Below, piece by piece: positions 43,667 through 52,673 of a stretch of DNA of 64,000 nucleotides; positions within the stretch are counted from its first letter, which is position 1, and each line of letters starts with the position of its first letter. Under the pieces are notes generated by a model. It made no database searches and was not told the origin of the DNA. It worked only from the letters and a program-made list of their open reading frames with translations. The stretch comes from JBLZUR01 sp048565625. GTDB taxonomy: Bacteria; Pseudomonadota; Alphaproteobacteria; Sphingomonadales; Sphingomonadaceae. The translations under genes and the position numbers were made by a program. The stretch is taken from NCBI RefSeq assembly GCF_048565625.1, contig NZ_JBLZUR010000002.1, forward strand, positions 1,426,001-1,490,000, in the 5' to 3' direction.

Positions 43667-44097
43667 TCGCCATCTTCCTTCGTCGCGGCGGCCGCATCGA
43701 CGACCGCCTGTTCCTTCTTGCCGAGCTTCGGCGGTTTCGCCGCCTTCGGCTTGCCGACATAGCCCGCAGCCAGGTCATGACGGTCCAGCCGCTTGAACAC
43801 TTTGTCGATCGCGGAGACGTTGCCCTTGTCGACCTCCGCCAACAGGGCGGTTAGTAGCTTGCCCTCAAGCCGCTGGCGCGCCTCAAGTCGCGAGCGCAGC
43901 TCGCGAAAATAATGCTTCCGCAGGGTAGGCGCCGAGATGCTCAGCGCCGCCGCGATCTGCTCCTCGTTCTTGTCGAACGCCGCCAACACCATGACTTTAC
44001 GTCGGTTTTCAGCAGTCGGCAGGTGAGGCGGTCGCCCGCGACGCCCAAGCCCCTCCGGGATCGGATCACCAAGCAGGTCCAAATCCCAATCAGCCAA
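43642..44097 (-). CDS. terS: Terminase small subunit
   Basis: A 151-residue DNA-binding protein: RRGRPPHLPTAENRRKVMVLAAFDKNEEQIAAALSISAPTLRKHYFRELRSR is a helix-turn-helix of the kind that recognises the packaging site, followed by oligomerisation helices and a basic tail. It starts at TTG with GGGGA eight bases upstream. Its end overlaps the large subunit start by 25 bases. The non-coding gap before it (44,098-44,168) is the likeliest place for a cos site. Confidence 0.82.
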   Translation of the reverse strand: MADWDLDLLGDPIPEGLGRRGRPPHLPTAENRRKVMVLAAFDKNEEQIAAALSISAPTLRKHYFRELRSRLEARQRLEGKLLTALLAEVDKGNVSAIDKVFKRLDRHDLAAGYVGKPKAAKPPKLGKKEQAVVDAAAATKEDGEWGSLLRH

Positions 44098-44168
44098 AAT
44101 AAAATCCCCGTATGGTATCGGGAGCGGTCCTAGACGACGGCGCCCCTTCGACTTTTGACCCGCCCCCC

Positions 44169-44354
44169 CTACCGATGCCGGGACGGGTTGGGAGGCGAGC
44201 GCCGCGCCCGGACACAGTAGGCGAAGGAACCCGCCGCCTGCTTACGCCATCGCCCGTCGGGCAGCCTGACCCATAGGTGCCGCCAGTCCGACAGGCCCGC
44301 CCGCACGATCACGCCGTCGGAACCCTCGACGACAGGTTGCCGCCACATGATCAT
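44169..44354 (-). CDS. Small phage protein between HNH and terminase genes
   Basis: A 61-residue basic protein (MIMWRQPVVEGSDGVIVRAGLSDWRHLWVRLPDGRWRKQAAGSFAYCVRARR). The start is coupled to the HNH stop (TGATG). Strand-rich with several Trp and Arg residues, it could bind DNA. I do not recognise a family, but the coupling and codon usage support a real gene. Confidence 0.5.
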   Translation of the reverse strand: MIMWRQPVVEGSDGVIVRAGLSDWRHLWVRLPDGRWRKQAAGSFAYCVRARRSPPNPSRHR

Positions 44355-44701
44355 CACCACTGCCCCTGTTCGAGGCGCTGCTTGTGCTTCACATGACAAG
44401 GCGAGGTGCACAGCGTCTCGACGTTGTCCGCATCCCAGAACAGCGCTTCATCGCCCCGATGCGGCCGCCGATGATCCGCCGTCAGCTCGCCCGCCGGCGC
44501 GACCCGCCCGCACATCTGGCAGGTGAACGCGTCGCGCACGAACGTCGCGATCCGCAGCGCCCGCCACCGCGCCGTCTTGTACCACTTGCGCCATGGCTGA
44601 GCGTCGCGGAACCGGTCCCGCTCCCGCGCATCCTTCGGCATCCAGCCCACCGCACCGGGCAGCGTCCCGATCCGGCCTTTGAGCGTGGAGAGCCGCGCCA
44701 T
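44354..44701 (-). CDS. HNH endonuclease
   Basis: A 115-residue HNH nuclease: WYKTARWRALRIATFVRDAFTCQMCGRVAPAGELTADHRRPHRGDEALFWDADNVETLCTSPCHVKHK. It shows a CxxC/C-H zinc site and the H-N-H residues (ADH, DN-ETLC, CHVKHK). Such proteins beside terminase genes stimulate cos cleavage and packaging in HK97-like phages. The ATG (MARLSTLKGRIGTLPGAVGW) was chosen because homologues start this way. The frame is open to a GTG at 44,878 coupled to the previous stop, so a longer form is possible. Confidence 0.83.
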   Translation of the reverse strand: MARLSTLKGRIGTLPGAVGWMPKDARERDRFRDAQPWRKWYKTARWRALRIATFVRDAFTCQMCGRVAPAGELTADHRRPHRGDEALFWDADNVETLCTSPCHVKHKQRLEQGQW

Positions 44702-44874
44702 GGAGCGTCCAACAACGGCCCGCATCAGCGCCGCCCCACTTCCAAGGGCGGAGCCGATGCGGGCCAGTTTCGGGGAGAAGGCCGGACGATGCATACGCGT
44801 CGCCAGACTATCGGGGAGATACACCAAGAGGGGGGTGACCACGGACAAACTAAATTTGAGGCGCGGAAGATTGT

Positions 44875-45390
44875 TCACCTTGACGCCCCGGTCACTCCGG
44901 AAATCAACCGGTTAAGCCGAATGGCGAAACCGGAAATCGCCCGATCGTAGCGCTTGCGGAGGGCGTCAGGCGACGAACCGTTGTTCACGCGCTCCCAGAT
45001 CACGAACCAGTCGGGGCGATCACGCTCCTCCGCCTGGAACGCGATCGCCTCGGCCAGCACCGGCATGTCGACCGGACGGCCCCAGCGCTCCACCCACTGA
45101 AGCGCCTCCGTCATCCGCTCGACCTCGGCCGTGCGCAGCCCGACGCGCACCGGCCGATCCTCGTCGCGGTCGAGCCAGCGCTCGCTCCGGTCGCTGACCG
45201 ACTGCCGCCACAGCGACATGGTGGAGGTGCGCAGCCAGCCTGCCTCGCGGTCAGGCATCCGCCGCAGGAACCCCCACGCTTCGATCAGCCGCTCTTCGAC
45301 GCTGGCGAAGGTCCAAGGCACGGTCCCTTCCGGGCCATTGCCGCATCCTTCCGGTCCCGCCGCTGTCCCTTCCACCCGGTTCATCCCCAA
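44875..45390 (-). CDS. DUF6362-like putative DNA-binding protein
   Basis: A 171-residue protein: WTFASVEERLIEAWGFLRRMPDREAGWLRTSTMSLWRQS, VERMTEALQWVERWGRPVD and SSPDALRKRYDRAISGFAIRLN. The last part is a helix-turn-helix-like end as in DUF6362, a phage family frequent upstream of terminase genes. A regulator of late transcription is a reasonable guess but unproven. Its first codons contain three of the GGAAGG repeats described for the adjacent non-coding region. Confidence 0.6.
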   Translation of the reverse strand: MGMNRVEGTAAGPEGCGNGPEGTVPWTFASVEERLIEAWGFLRRMPDREAGWLRTSTMSLWRQSVSDRSERWLDRDEDRPVRVGLRTAEVERMTEALQWVERWGRPVDMPVLAEAIAFQAEERDRPDWFVIWERVNNGSSPDALRKRYDRAISGFAIRLNRLISGVTGASR

Positions 45391-45601
45391 TACTCCAAAG
45401 GATCAATGACTTAACCTATTCACTCGGAAGGATCGGAAGGGTTGGAAGGATTTACGTTATCGTTCTTCATGTGCGCCTGTGCATGTGCGCGCAGGCATAT
45501 GTGCAAGGCGATGTCGAAAAACGCTTCCGATCCTTACGAACCCTTTCCCCTCAACCCCTTACGGTTCCGGCGCACCCTTCCGCACCCTTCCACCCGGAAG
45601 G
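45326..45601. repeat. Cluster of nine GGAAGG motifs, iteron-like
   Basis: GGAAGG or its complement starts at 45,326, 45,347, 45,368, 45,426, 45,435, 45,444, 45,576, 45,586 and 45,596. Three plus-strand copies are spaced exactly 9 bp apart, and the three right-hand copies 10 bp apart with the last inverted. The first three lie in the start of the DUF6362-like gene, the others in the 217-base non-coding gap before the primase-helicase stop, which is also relatively AT-rich around 45,400-45,480. It could be a replication origin or a regulator-binding array. Confidence 0.6.
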
Positions 45602-45607
45602 ATCGGC

Positions 45608-48425
45608 TCATGGCATGTCGTCTTCCTCCCATCGTGGAGGGGTGCGGGGAGGCGGCGGATCGCGCGCCTGATCGGGCGCATCCTCGACGCTGAAGGGCAG
45701 CGGATTGCCGTCGCGATCGACGAAGTCGGACACCTCGCGCACGGCCTCGATGCCGAGCCATTGCATCCCGTCAGACGCCTTTTTCTTGAACCCCTTGTCG
45801 GCCATCGCCTTGGAGAAGCCCTTCTGGGTCCACTCCTTCTCGCCGGCCGCCTTGCACCATGCGACGAACAGCTCGTGCAGCTTGGATGACTGCACACGCC
45901 CATCCGGGGCCATGCGCGTACAGAGCTTCAGGAACCGGCCGAGCGGGTCGCTCTCCTCCCGGTACTCCATCGTCGCCTCACGCACGCTGTCCGGCTCGAC
46001 AAGGCCGTTTTCCAGCCAGTCGAGCACCCCGTCGACCAGCCGGTTGAAGATGCCCGACGCCTCCGCCTTCAGCTTCTCCGCAAGGTTCTCGTCCTTGCGC
46101 GGGCTGCCGTCCGCGTTTGGCGGCTCGGCGTTGATGTTCTCCGGCCAGTCGATCAGCTTCATGCGCCGCCAGATGCCGTTGTCGGTATCGGGGATTTCCA
46201 GCCGATGGTTGCCCTGGATCGTCATCTTGAAGATCGGCAGAAGGTCGAAGAACCCGCGATTGAGGAACCGCACCGGGAACGGCTCGCCGCCGGTGACGAG
46301 CTTGATCAGCGCCGAGGCGATCTTGCCCCCGCGCTCCGGTTCCGACGTGCGCAGCAGCCGCACCCCGCCCAGCCGCGCGAGGTCGGGCGACGCCTGATCG
46401 CCCCGCCGCTTCACGCCCTGGTCGAGGAAAGTCTCGATCGGCACCGTCGACGCATAGTCGCCGAGCGGGTGGCACCACGCGTCCATGATCGTGGACTTGC
46501 CGTTGCCGCCGAGGCCGTACCAGAAATGCAGGATCTGCTCGCCGATATTGCCCGTCATCGAACAGGCCGCCCCATTGGTGGAGATACCGGCGCACGGCCG
46601 GCTTCTTCTGCGCCCAGGCCATCGTCGCGTCGTAGATCGGGCAGAGCGCGTCGCGGTCGAAGATAACCGGCGCCAGCTTCGATATCAGGTCGGCGCGATC
46701 GTGCGGATCGAAGCGCCAGCTCGCCCGCCACTTGCCATCAACCTTCTCCCGCGCGAATCGCAGCGTCCCGTTCAGGCAGTTGACCGCGAGCGGGTCCGCG
46801 TCGAACTGGTCCGCCCTGACGGCTAGCCACGGGCGCGCGAGGCCGGCGATGGCCTGCAGCTTGCCAGACGCCTCTGACGTGCGTCCCCAGCCGCGCAGCT
46901 TGTCGGATAGCAGACTATCGATCTTGCCGTTGGCCTTCAGGATGAAGCGGTCGAGGCCACCTTCCTTCACGTCCCTTGGGCGCAGATCGGCCGTGTAGTC
47001 GTCGTCGGGATCGATGCCCGATGCTTCGATCGCGGCACCCTCGTTCTGGATCGACCGCACCGTCTGGAACACCGCGTCGAGCACGGCGGCTGGAACCGAC
47101 TTGTCGTCCTGTTCGAGGATCGCCCAGCGCCGGCCATCCCAGCCGAGCCAGCCGAGCGCGGGGGACCAGCGGAAGTCTTGCCCGAACCGCTCGCGGAACC
47201 GCTCGGCATTCCCCAGATCGGTCATCGGAAACCGGCCCAGCCGCCGATCGATCTCCCCTTCACCCCGTGGCCTGAGGGAACGTCCGCCCGCTTCCGACCG
47301 GAAGGATTGCCAGCCTTCGCCGTCGCCATCGGGGGCGGGGGGCGATGTGGCGGAGAGGGCTGCGGCGCGCTCGCGCGATCGTCGGCGACGATCTTCGTCG
47401 TCGATCAGGTCGCGGCCGATCCCGTCGAGCTTGCGTGGATTCTCGGCACCAGCGGCAAGACCGTTGTCGATCGCCGGATGATGGTAGGCCGGGTCATCGA
47501 ACGCGTTGACCGCTTGGCGCAACATCAGGCGCGCCACGTCCTCGCCGAGTATGCCCGCGCCGACCAGCTGCCCCATCGCGAAGGCCGACGCGTTCGCCTG
47601 GTTGTTCCGTCCGCCTTTCGGCGTCTGCGCCAGACGGCGGCATTCATCGTCCAAGGCGGAAAGTGCATACTTCCGTCTGGAAGCGTGCGCCGGATCGCCC
47701 TCGGCCGTGGAGGGGAGGGAGGGTTCCAGAGCGCGCCGCCGAGGCAGAGGGGATGCGGACGGCGGCTGGTCGCCGCCGACGTTTTTTGGGGTGCGAGCCT
47801 TGGGCGCGCGCAGCGTCGTGATCAGCGCGGCCGGGGCATCGACCGGCTTGGTATCATGCCGCCCGTGCAGCCACCGGTACTCGCCCGGATTATCGCCCTC
47901 GATGATCTTGCTCGGCGGCAGGCAGACATAGCCGCCCCGGCCGCGCACATCGACATGGAGGGGCAGGTTGCCCCGGTTGCGGATCAGGTCGCCTTCGCGC
48001 GGCTGCTGGTAATAGACGTGGACGCCGCCCGACGGCGTCCGCACCGCCAGGCTGGACGGCAGGGTAGCGCCGATCTGGTCCTCGGTTTCGGCTTTCAGCT
48101 GCTCCAGCGTCCACTCGCGCCGGGTGACCTCGCCGGTCTCCTCGTCGACTTCCTCTTCGACGCGGGGATCGAAATCGAGCGCGAACCATCCGATCTCGCC
48201 GATCGGCAGGCCGATGATCGCGTCGGGCCAGCGCCGCCACCATTCGATGATCTGCCGTTCGTCGGTCGTGCCGGCATTCAGACCCTTGCCGATATGCGGC
48301 GACTTCTCCTTGTAGAGCCGTTCCTTGGGACCGTCTTTCGTCTGAACGGTGATCGTCTCCGGCCGCGCGCGGCACGGGAACACCGGCCAGCCCCGGCGTG
48401 CATATTGGAGCGCCGCCGAACACAT
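45608..48425 (-). pseudogene. Primase-helicase (prim-pol/D5-like), interrupted by a frameshift
   Basis: The N-terminal part holds a bifunctional primase/polymerase domain (ALQYARRGWPVFPC, IGEIGWFALDFDP, RTPSGGVHVYY) and then a D5-like region (LGWLGWDGRRWA, VNCLNGTLRFA). After YLHQW the frame turns to nonsense while the adjacent frame continues ACSMTGNIGEQILHFWYGLGGNGKST, the Walker A of the SF3 helicase. The rest follows: KIASALIKLVTGG, TIQGNHRLEIPDTDNGIWRR. One extra G in the run GGGG near 46,575 restores a single chain of about 940 residues. This is either a real mutation, a sequencing error, or a +1 recoding event. The ATG start is uncertain; an upstream TTG is possible. Confidence 0.82.
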
Positions 48426-48501
48426 GGGCGACGGGAGCGGTGCGACAGACAACGGATCGAACCTTCAGAGCGGGGATGACGGGGAGGGCGCGGCGCGGCC
48501 G

Positions 48502-48966
48502 CTAGAACGGAACGTCATCATCCAGATCGCTGTCGAATGCGGGCCGTGCGCCACCCGTTGCGCCATGCGGCGTTCCGCCGCCGGAAGCGCCCGCGCCATC
48601 GCTGCTGCCCTCGCCTGCGCGATGGTCGAGCAGGATCAGCTTGGCGTCATAGCCCTGCAGGTGGACCTCGGTGCTGTAGCGATCCTGCCCCTGCTGGTCC
48701 TGCCACTTCCGCGTGGTCAGCTTGCCCTCGACATAGACCTTGCTGCCCTTGCGGAGGTAGCGCTCGGCGACGCCGCACAGGCCCTCACTGAAGACCTTGA
48801 CGGAGTGCCATTCGGTTCGCTCGCGCCGCTCGCCAGACTGGCGATCGGTCCAGCGCTCGGCCGTGGCGATCCTCATCTCGACGACCTTGCCACCGCTCGA
48901 AAAGGTCCGGCTCTCAGGGTCGCGCCCCAGATTGCCGATCAGCTGCACCTTGTTCAGACTGCTCAC
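48502..48966 (-). CDS. ssb: Single-stranded DNA-binding protein
   Basis: A 154-residue SSB with the OB fold start SLNKVQLIGNLGRDPESRTFSSGGKVVEMRIATAERW, then TEWHSVKVFSEGLCGVAERYLRKGSKVYVEGKL. A Gly-rich linker leads to the acidic tip DLDDDVPF that docks partner proteins. It protects single strands during phage replication. The GTG start overlaps the stop of the Lar-like gene, and the primase-helicase follows downstream. Confidence 0.96.
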   Translation of the reverse strand: MSSLNKVQLIGNLGRDPESRTFSSGGKVVEMRIATAERWTDRQSGERRERTEWHSVKVFSEGLCGVAERYLRKGSKVYVEGKLTTRKWQDQQGQDRYSTEVHLQGYDAKLILLDHRAGEGSSDGAGASGGGTPHGATGGARPAFDSDLDDDVPF

Positions 48967-49151
48967 CGCTTGATCCCCCCATTGCTGTTCCAGTCGGCGA
49001 TCGCCGTCGCGTCATCCCGGTACGCGTCTTCGATCCGATCGCCGGTTGCCGCGCATCCGGGGCACTGCACCCAGGTCTCGACTATATCCTCCGCCACCCG
49101 CGCACAGCGGACGCCGGGCACGCGCCCGCACGCGCAGCGGGTCGGCTTCAT
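48963..49151 (-). CDS. Lar-like small Cys-rich protein
   Basis: A 62-residue protein: MKPTRCACGRVPGVRCARV, VQCPGCAATGDRIEDAYRDDATAIADWNSN. The paired CxC and CPxC motifs plus the AIxxWN ending are the pattern of the Lar (restriction alleviation) family of lambdoid phages. Rac prophage Lar reduces EcoKI restriction. Function here is inferred from the motif layout only. It is coupled at both ends to its neighbours by overlapping start and stop codons. Confidence 0.6.
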   Translation of the reverse strand: MKPTRCACGRVPGVRCARVAEDIVETWVQCPGCAATGDRIEDAYRDDATAIADWNSNGGIKR

Positions 49152-49438
49152 GGCCGCCACTCGGAAGCAAAGGCGGCATCTGCGATGATCCGCTCGCGGA
49201 CTAATTTGCGCACGTCGTATCCGCGCCTGCGGTCGACCTCGATCGCGCCGTTCTTCACAGCCATGGCGCGGCGTGTCAGCGACAGGTCGTAATGAGGGAA
49301 GCTGGACGGCTGATACCATTCTCGCCGCATCCCGATTGCTTGGGCGGCAGCATGCAGCTCGGCCGCAGTATCGGCGAACATGTGGCACATGATCATTCGG
49401 CCGAAGCGGTTCCGCTCGCCGTCGACATAGACGCTCAC
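49148..49438 (-). CDS. DUF4031-type protein
   Basis: A 96-residue protein (MSVYVDGERNRFGRMIMCHMFADTAAELHAAAQAIGMRREWYQPSSFPHYDLSLTRRAMAVKNGAIEVDRR). V-D-x..RxxxxxWxHMxAD...ELHxFAxxIGxxRxxF and HYDLxxxxRxxAVxxGAxEV are the hallmarks of DUF4031. The function is unknown; it is common in phage early regions. It starts with GTG coupled to the helicase-methyltransferase stop. Confidence 0.85.
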   Translation of the reverse strand: MSVYVDGERNRFGRMIMCHMFADTAAELHAAAQAIGMRREWYQPSSFPHYDLSLTRRAMAVKNGAIEVDRRRGYDVRKLVRERIIADAAFASEWRP

Positions 49439-52065
49439 GCCGCCTCTCCCATGTCGAGCAAATCAAACAGGCTCGCCGTTGCGCGGCCCGCATCGCACTC
49501 CCGCAGGTGCTTGACGCCATCGGCGAAATATCCGGGGTTCAGTTCAGCCGCGGCGCCTCGCCGGCCCATCTTCACCGCCCGCAGCGGCACCGTCATCAGC
49601 CCGCCAAACGGATCATAGACCAGGTCGCCGGGCGCGCTGCGCATGCGGATGATCCGGTCAACGATATCGAACTGCAGGGGGCACAGGTGCATCTCGCGCC
49701 CCTTCGCCGCCTGATCCCCGTTCAGCGTCCGCATCCGCGCGACGTCGGTCCACACGTCGTCATGCCAGCTGGTCACCGGCATCAGCGCGAAGTCGGTGGG
49801 CAGCGCGTGCCGCGCCTCCATCTCCTCCGTCAGGCGGACATGCGCTTCATAGTCGTAGAGCGTCGCCCAGTTATGGGCGCGGAACAGCCGATAGATTGCG
49901 TCGTGCGGAATACCCGCCAGATCCTCGATCGTCAGCAGCCGGTCGCCCGACGATCGCCAATACGCCGCCGCGTCGATCTGCCACCGTGCGCGGGAATAGC
50001 CGCTGCCGATTACCATGGACAGATCGTCATCCCACTCGACCTGGGCACCGTCCTCGGTCCAACAAAGCGGCTTCGGCTTCAGCACCGGCTCGTCGGCATA
50101 GCCGCGCGACCGGTCCGTCTGCGGCTTGCGGAACAGCAGGACGTATTCCGGCATGCCGCAGCCCTGCCGCGTCCCGTCCTTGCACTGTTCGGACCAGCCG
50201 AGCCGGTAGGTCTGGTTGTTCTCCCGCACCACGTCGGTGACGACGGTGTGCATGCCGAGATAGGCGAAGCCGTGCGCCTTGTAGTGCTCGATGCACTGCG
50301 CATGGAACGGGTCGACCGTCTGGAAGCCGAGGCCATCCATCCCCCCCGGCCGAATGCGATCCTTGACGTGGATCGCCGCCACCCGGCCGGGCCGCAGTAC
50401 GCGGAGCAGCTCGGGCGTCAGATAATCCAGCTGACGGAAAAAGTGGGCGTTGTCGTCGGTGTGACCGAAATCGTTATACGACGGGGTATATTCGTACTGG
50501 GTCGAAAACGGGATCGACGTGACGATCAGGCCGACGCTGTCGGTGGCCATCCGCCGCGTCTCCAGCACGGTATCGTCGTTCACCACACGCCAGCCGTCAC
50601 CGCTCTCGACTGTGGCCGCCGTGCCGTCGCGGATCGTGCGGATCAGCGTGTCGGCGGCACCCGGCAGGCCGAGGCCGAACTCGCGGATGATGTCGGACAT
50701 GCGCTCGGCCTGAGCGTCATGGTCCTTCCACTTTCGCTCCAGTTCGCGCCGCACCGCCCGCTCGGCTTCGGTGAAGATCAGGTCGATGCGCACGGTCTTC
50801 GTCTGCAGGAACCGCTGGATGCGGTGGATCGCCTGGATGAAGTCCCGGAACTTGAACCCGATGCCGAGGAAGATCGCCCAGGCGCAATGCCGCTGAAAAT
50901 TGCACCCCGCGCCCGCCAGCACCGGCTTCGCCGCCAGTTCCGGAATTTCGCCATTGGAGAAGGCGGCGATGCGTCGCTCGCGCGTATCGAGGTCGAGACT
51001 GCCGTAGATGCTGGCGACACCGGGGATGGCCGCCTCGATCGCCTCGCGCTCGCGCTCCAGATCGTGCCAGAGCAGGCGGTGTGCGGCCGGGTCCTCCGCC
51101 CTCAGCGCCATCATCTTCGCCATGCGCGCGTCCAGGCTGTCGCGCTTCTCGCGTGACGCCTCGACGATCCCGATCGCGTCGGCCTTCAGCAGCCGCCCTT
51201 GGCCGCTCTTCTCCTCGCCCGCCGCCCTGTGGTCGGACGCGACCTCATGCCACCGCACGTCCAGCGGCGGCAAATCGTATCCTTCGTCGGAAAAGCCGAG
51301 GTCGGATGGGCGCTGGACGAAGCACGACCAGCTATTCACCCACAGCCAGAACTCGGCCTCTTTGTGCGGATCGATGGTCAGCTGATCGGCCTTCTCGCTG
51401 TTGCGCTTGAAGAACCGGGTCTTGGCCTGCCCGACGTCCATGACTTCCAAGAACGCGGCATAGGCGAGGATCTCGATATATTCGTTGGGGGAGGGGGTGG
51501 CCGTCGCCACGAACTTCGACGGCATGCCGTCGAACAGCTTCATGAACTCGCGGAAGGTCTTCGATCCGCCAAAACCGCGCAGGCAATCCGCCTCGTCGAG
51601 CGACGCGACAGTGAACAGCTTCGGGTCGAGCTTCCCGTCCCGAACCGATTCATAGTTCGTGAGGTAGAGGCCACCCCAGGCCGGATCGGTCAACGAGACC
51701 TCGGCCGAGCTGCGCACGAAGCGCAGGTCGATGTCCAGCATCGCCGCGTCCCGCATGAACTCCAACCGGACGCCCAACGGCGCGACGATCAACCCGCGCC
51801 CGCCATGATGCCGGCGCGACAGGCGGACACATTCCAGCTGCATGACGGACTTGCCCAGCCCGAACTTGGCGAAGATCGCCCGCCGGCCTCCCTCGACCGC
51901 CCATCGGACGATCGCGGGCTGATGCCGGATCAGGATGGGTGAGATATCAGCCGGATCGACCGGCACGCCGAATACCGGCGCCGCCGCCACCTTCGCCCGG
52001 ACAAAGTCGAGATAGTCGGCGGGCATTGCGGTTGACGCCAGATGGGAGGCGGAGACATGCCTCAT
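49435..52065 (-). CDS. SF2 helicase fused to an amino-type DNA methyltransferase
   Basis: An 876-residue fusion. Residues 40-480 form an SF2 translocase: FAKFGLGKSVMQLE (Lys72), SLDEADCL (157-160), VATATPSPNEY and the motif VI-like QAIHRIQRFLQ. Residues about 500-860 form a beta-class amino-methyltransferase: motif IV TSIPFSTQYEY near 516 (a variant of S/D-PPY), motif I DPFGGLMTVPLRAVKMGRRGAAAELNPGYF near 817. It should methylate N6-adenine or N4-cytosine in phage or host DNA. The helicase part may let it track along DNA. No restriction subunit lies nearby. Confidence 0.85.
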   Translation of the reverse strand: MRHVSASHLASTAMPADYLDFVRAKVAAAPVFGVPVDPADISPILIRHQPAIVRWAVEGGRRAIFAKFGLGKSVMQLECVRLSRRHHGGRGLIVAPLGVRLEFMRDAAMLDIDLRFVRSSAEVSLTDPAWGGLYLTNYESVRDGKLDPKLFTVASLDEADCLRGFGGSKTFREFMKLFDGMPSKFVATATPSPNEYIEILAYAAFLEVMDVGQAKTRFFKRNSEKADQLTIDPHKEAEFWLWVNSWSCFVQRPSDLGFSDEGYDLPPLDVRWHEVASDHRAAGEEKSGQGRLLKADAIGIVEASREKRDSLDARMAKMMALRAEDPAAHRLLWHDLEREREAIEAAIPGVASIYGSLDLDTRERRIAAFSNGEIPELAAKPVLAGAGCNFQRHCAWAIFLGIGFKFRDFIQAIHRIQRFLQTKTVRIDLIFTEAERAVRRELERKWKDHDAQAERMSDIIREFGLGLPGAADTLIRTIRDGTAATVESGDGWRVVNDDTVLETRRMATDSVGLIVTSIPFSTQYEYTPSYNDFGHTDDNAHFFRQLDYLTPELLRVLRPGRVAAIHVKDRIRPGGMDGLGFQTVDPFHAQCIEHYKAHGFAYLGMHTVVTDVVRENNQTYRLGWSEQCKDGTRQGCGMPEYVLLFRKPQTDRSRGYADEPVLKPKPLCWTEDGAQVEWDDDLSMVIGSGYSRARWQIDAAAYWRSSGDRLLTIEDLAGIPHDAIYRLFRAHNWATLYDYEAHVRLTEEMEARHALPTDFALMPVTSWHDDVWTDVARMRTLNGDQAAKGREMHLCPLQFDIVDRIIRMRSAPGDLVYDPFGGLMTVPLRAVKMGRRGAAAELNPGYFADGVKHLRECDAGRATASLFDLLDMGEAA

Positions 52066-52673
52066 GCCGCCGCCCCCATGTCCCAGGCAAACCAGCGCCG
52101 GACATAATCCATCGCGGTCTCTGACAGGGCCGGTGCCTTGTCCTGCCCCGTCGCGTTCTCGGTGTGAACCGGATCGACGCCAAGCTCATCGTGCAGCAGA
52201 CCGATTTCACGGTAGCGGTAGATCGAGGTTCCGAGATCCGGTCGTAAGTAGATAAACTGGCTTTTCCGGTTCTCCGGCAGGGGATGACGGCAGGCGTAGG
52301 CCGGAAAGAAGCGACCCAGGCCAGCACTGTCGTAAGGGCTGGTGAAAACGGCCTCGTTGTTGAGCAGCCATGCCTCGAAAGGCATGCCGACGCTGGCCCG
52401 CATGCGGGCCGTGTAAGTGGTGTCATGCTCCTGCGCGAAGTTGATGCCGAAGTGCTGGAGATAGTTGTAGAGGCTCCACAGCCGGTCGATCGGGTTGCGG
52501 ACCACGCCGACCTTGCGCCAACGATCATAGCCGTGCGGCACGCCGTCCGCTTCCATATGGCGGTACAGCATCATCGACTCTGGATAGCGTTCGGCAATCG
52601 CCCGCTTAAGCGATCGAGTGCCGGTGCGCGGTGTGAGAATGACAACCGTCTTCAGATCGGGGATCAGGATCAT
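52062..52673 (-). CDS. Sulfotransferase-like protein
   Basis: A 203-residue protein. The start MILIPDLKTVVILTPRTGTRSLKRAIAERYP matches the PAPS 5'-phosphosulfate loop of sulfotransferases (xxPRTGTxSL), and KVGVVRNPIDRLWSLYNYL the 3'-phosphate-binding motif (VRxPxxRxxS). Later segments (IYLRPDLGTSIYRYREIGLLHDELGV) are compatible with the core fold. The gene is coupled by overlapping ATGA to both the DUF5131 gene upstream and the methyltransferase gene downstream. The acceptor is unknown: host glycan, or a modified base, are both open. Confidence 0.75.
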   Translation of the reverse strand: MILIPDLKTVVILTPRTGTRSLKRAIAERYPESMMLYRHMEADGVPHGYDRWRKVGVVRNPIDRLWSLYNYLQHFGINFAQEHDTTYTARMRASVGMPFEAWLLNNEAVFTSPYDSAGLGRFFPAYACRHPLPENRKSQFIYLRPDLGTSIYRYREIGLLHDELGVDPVHTENATGQDKAPALSETAMDYVRRWFAWDMGAAA

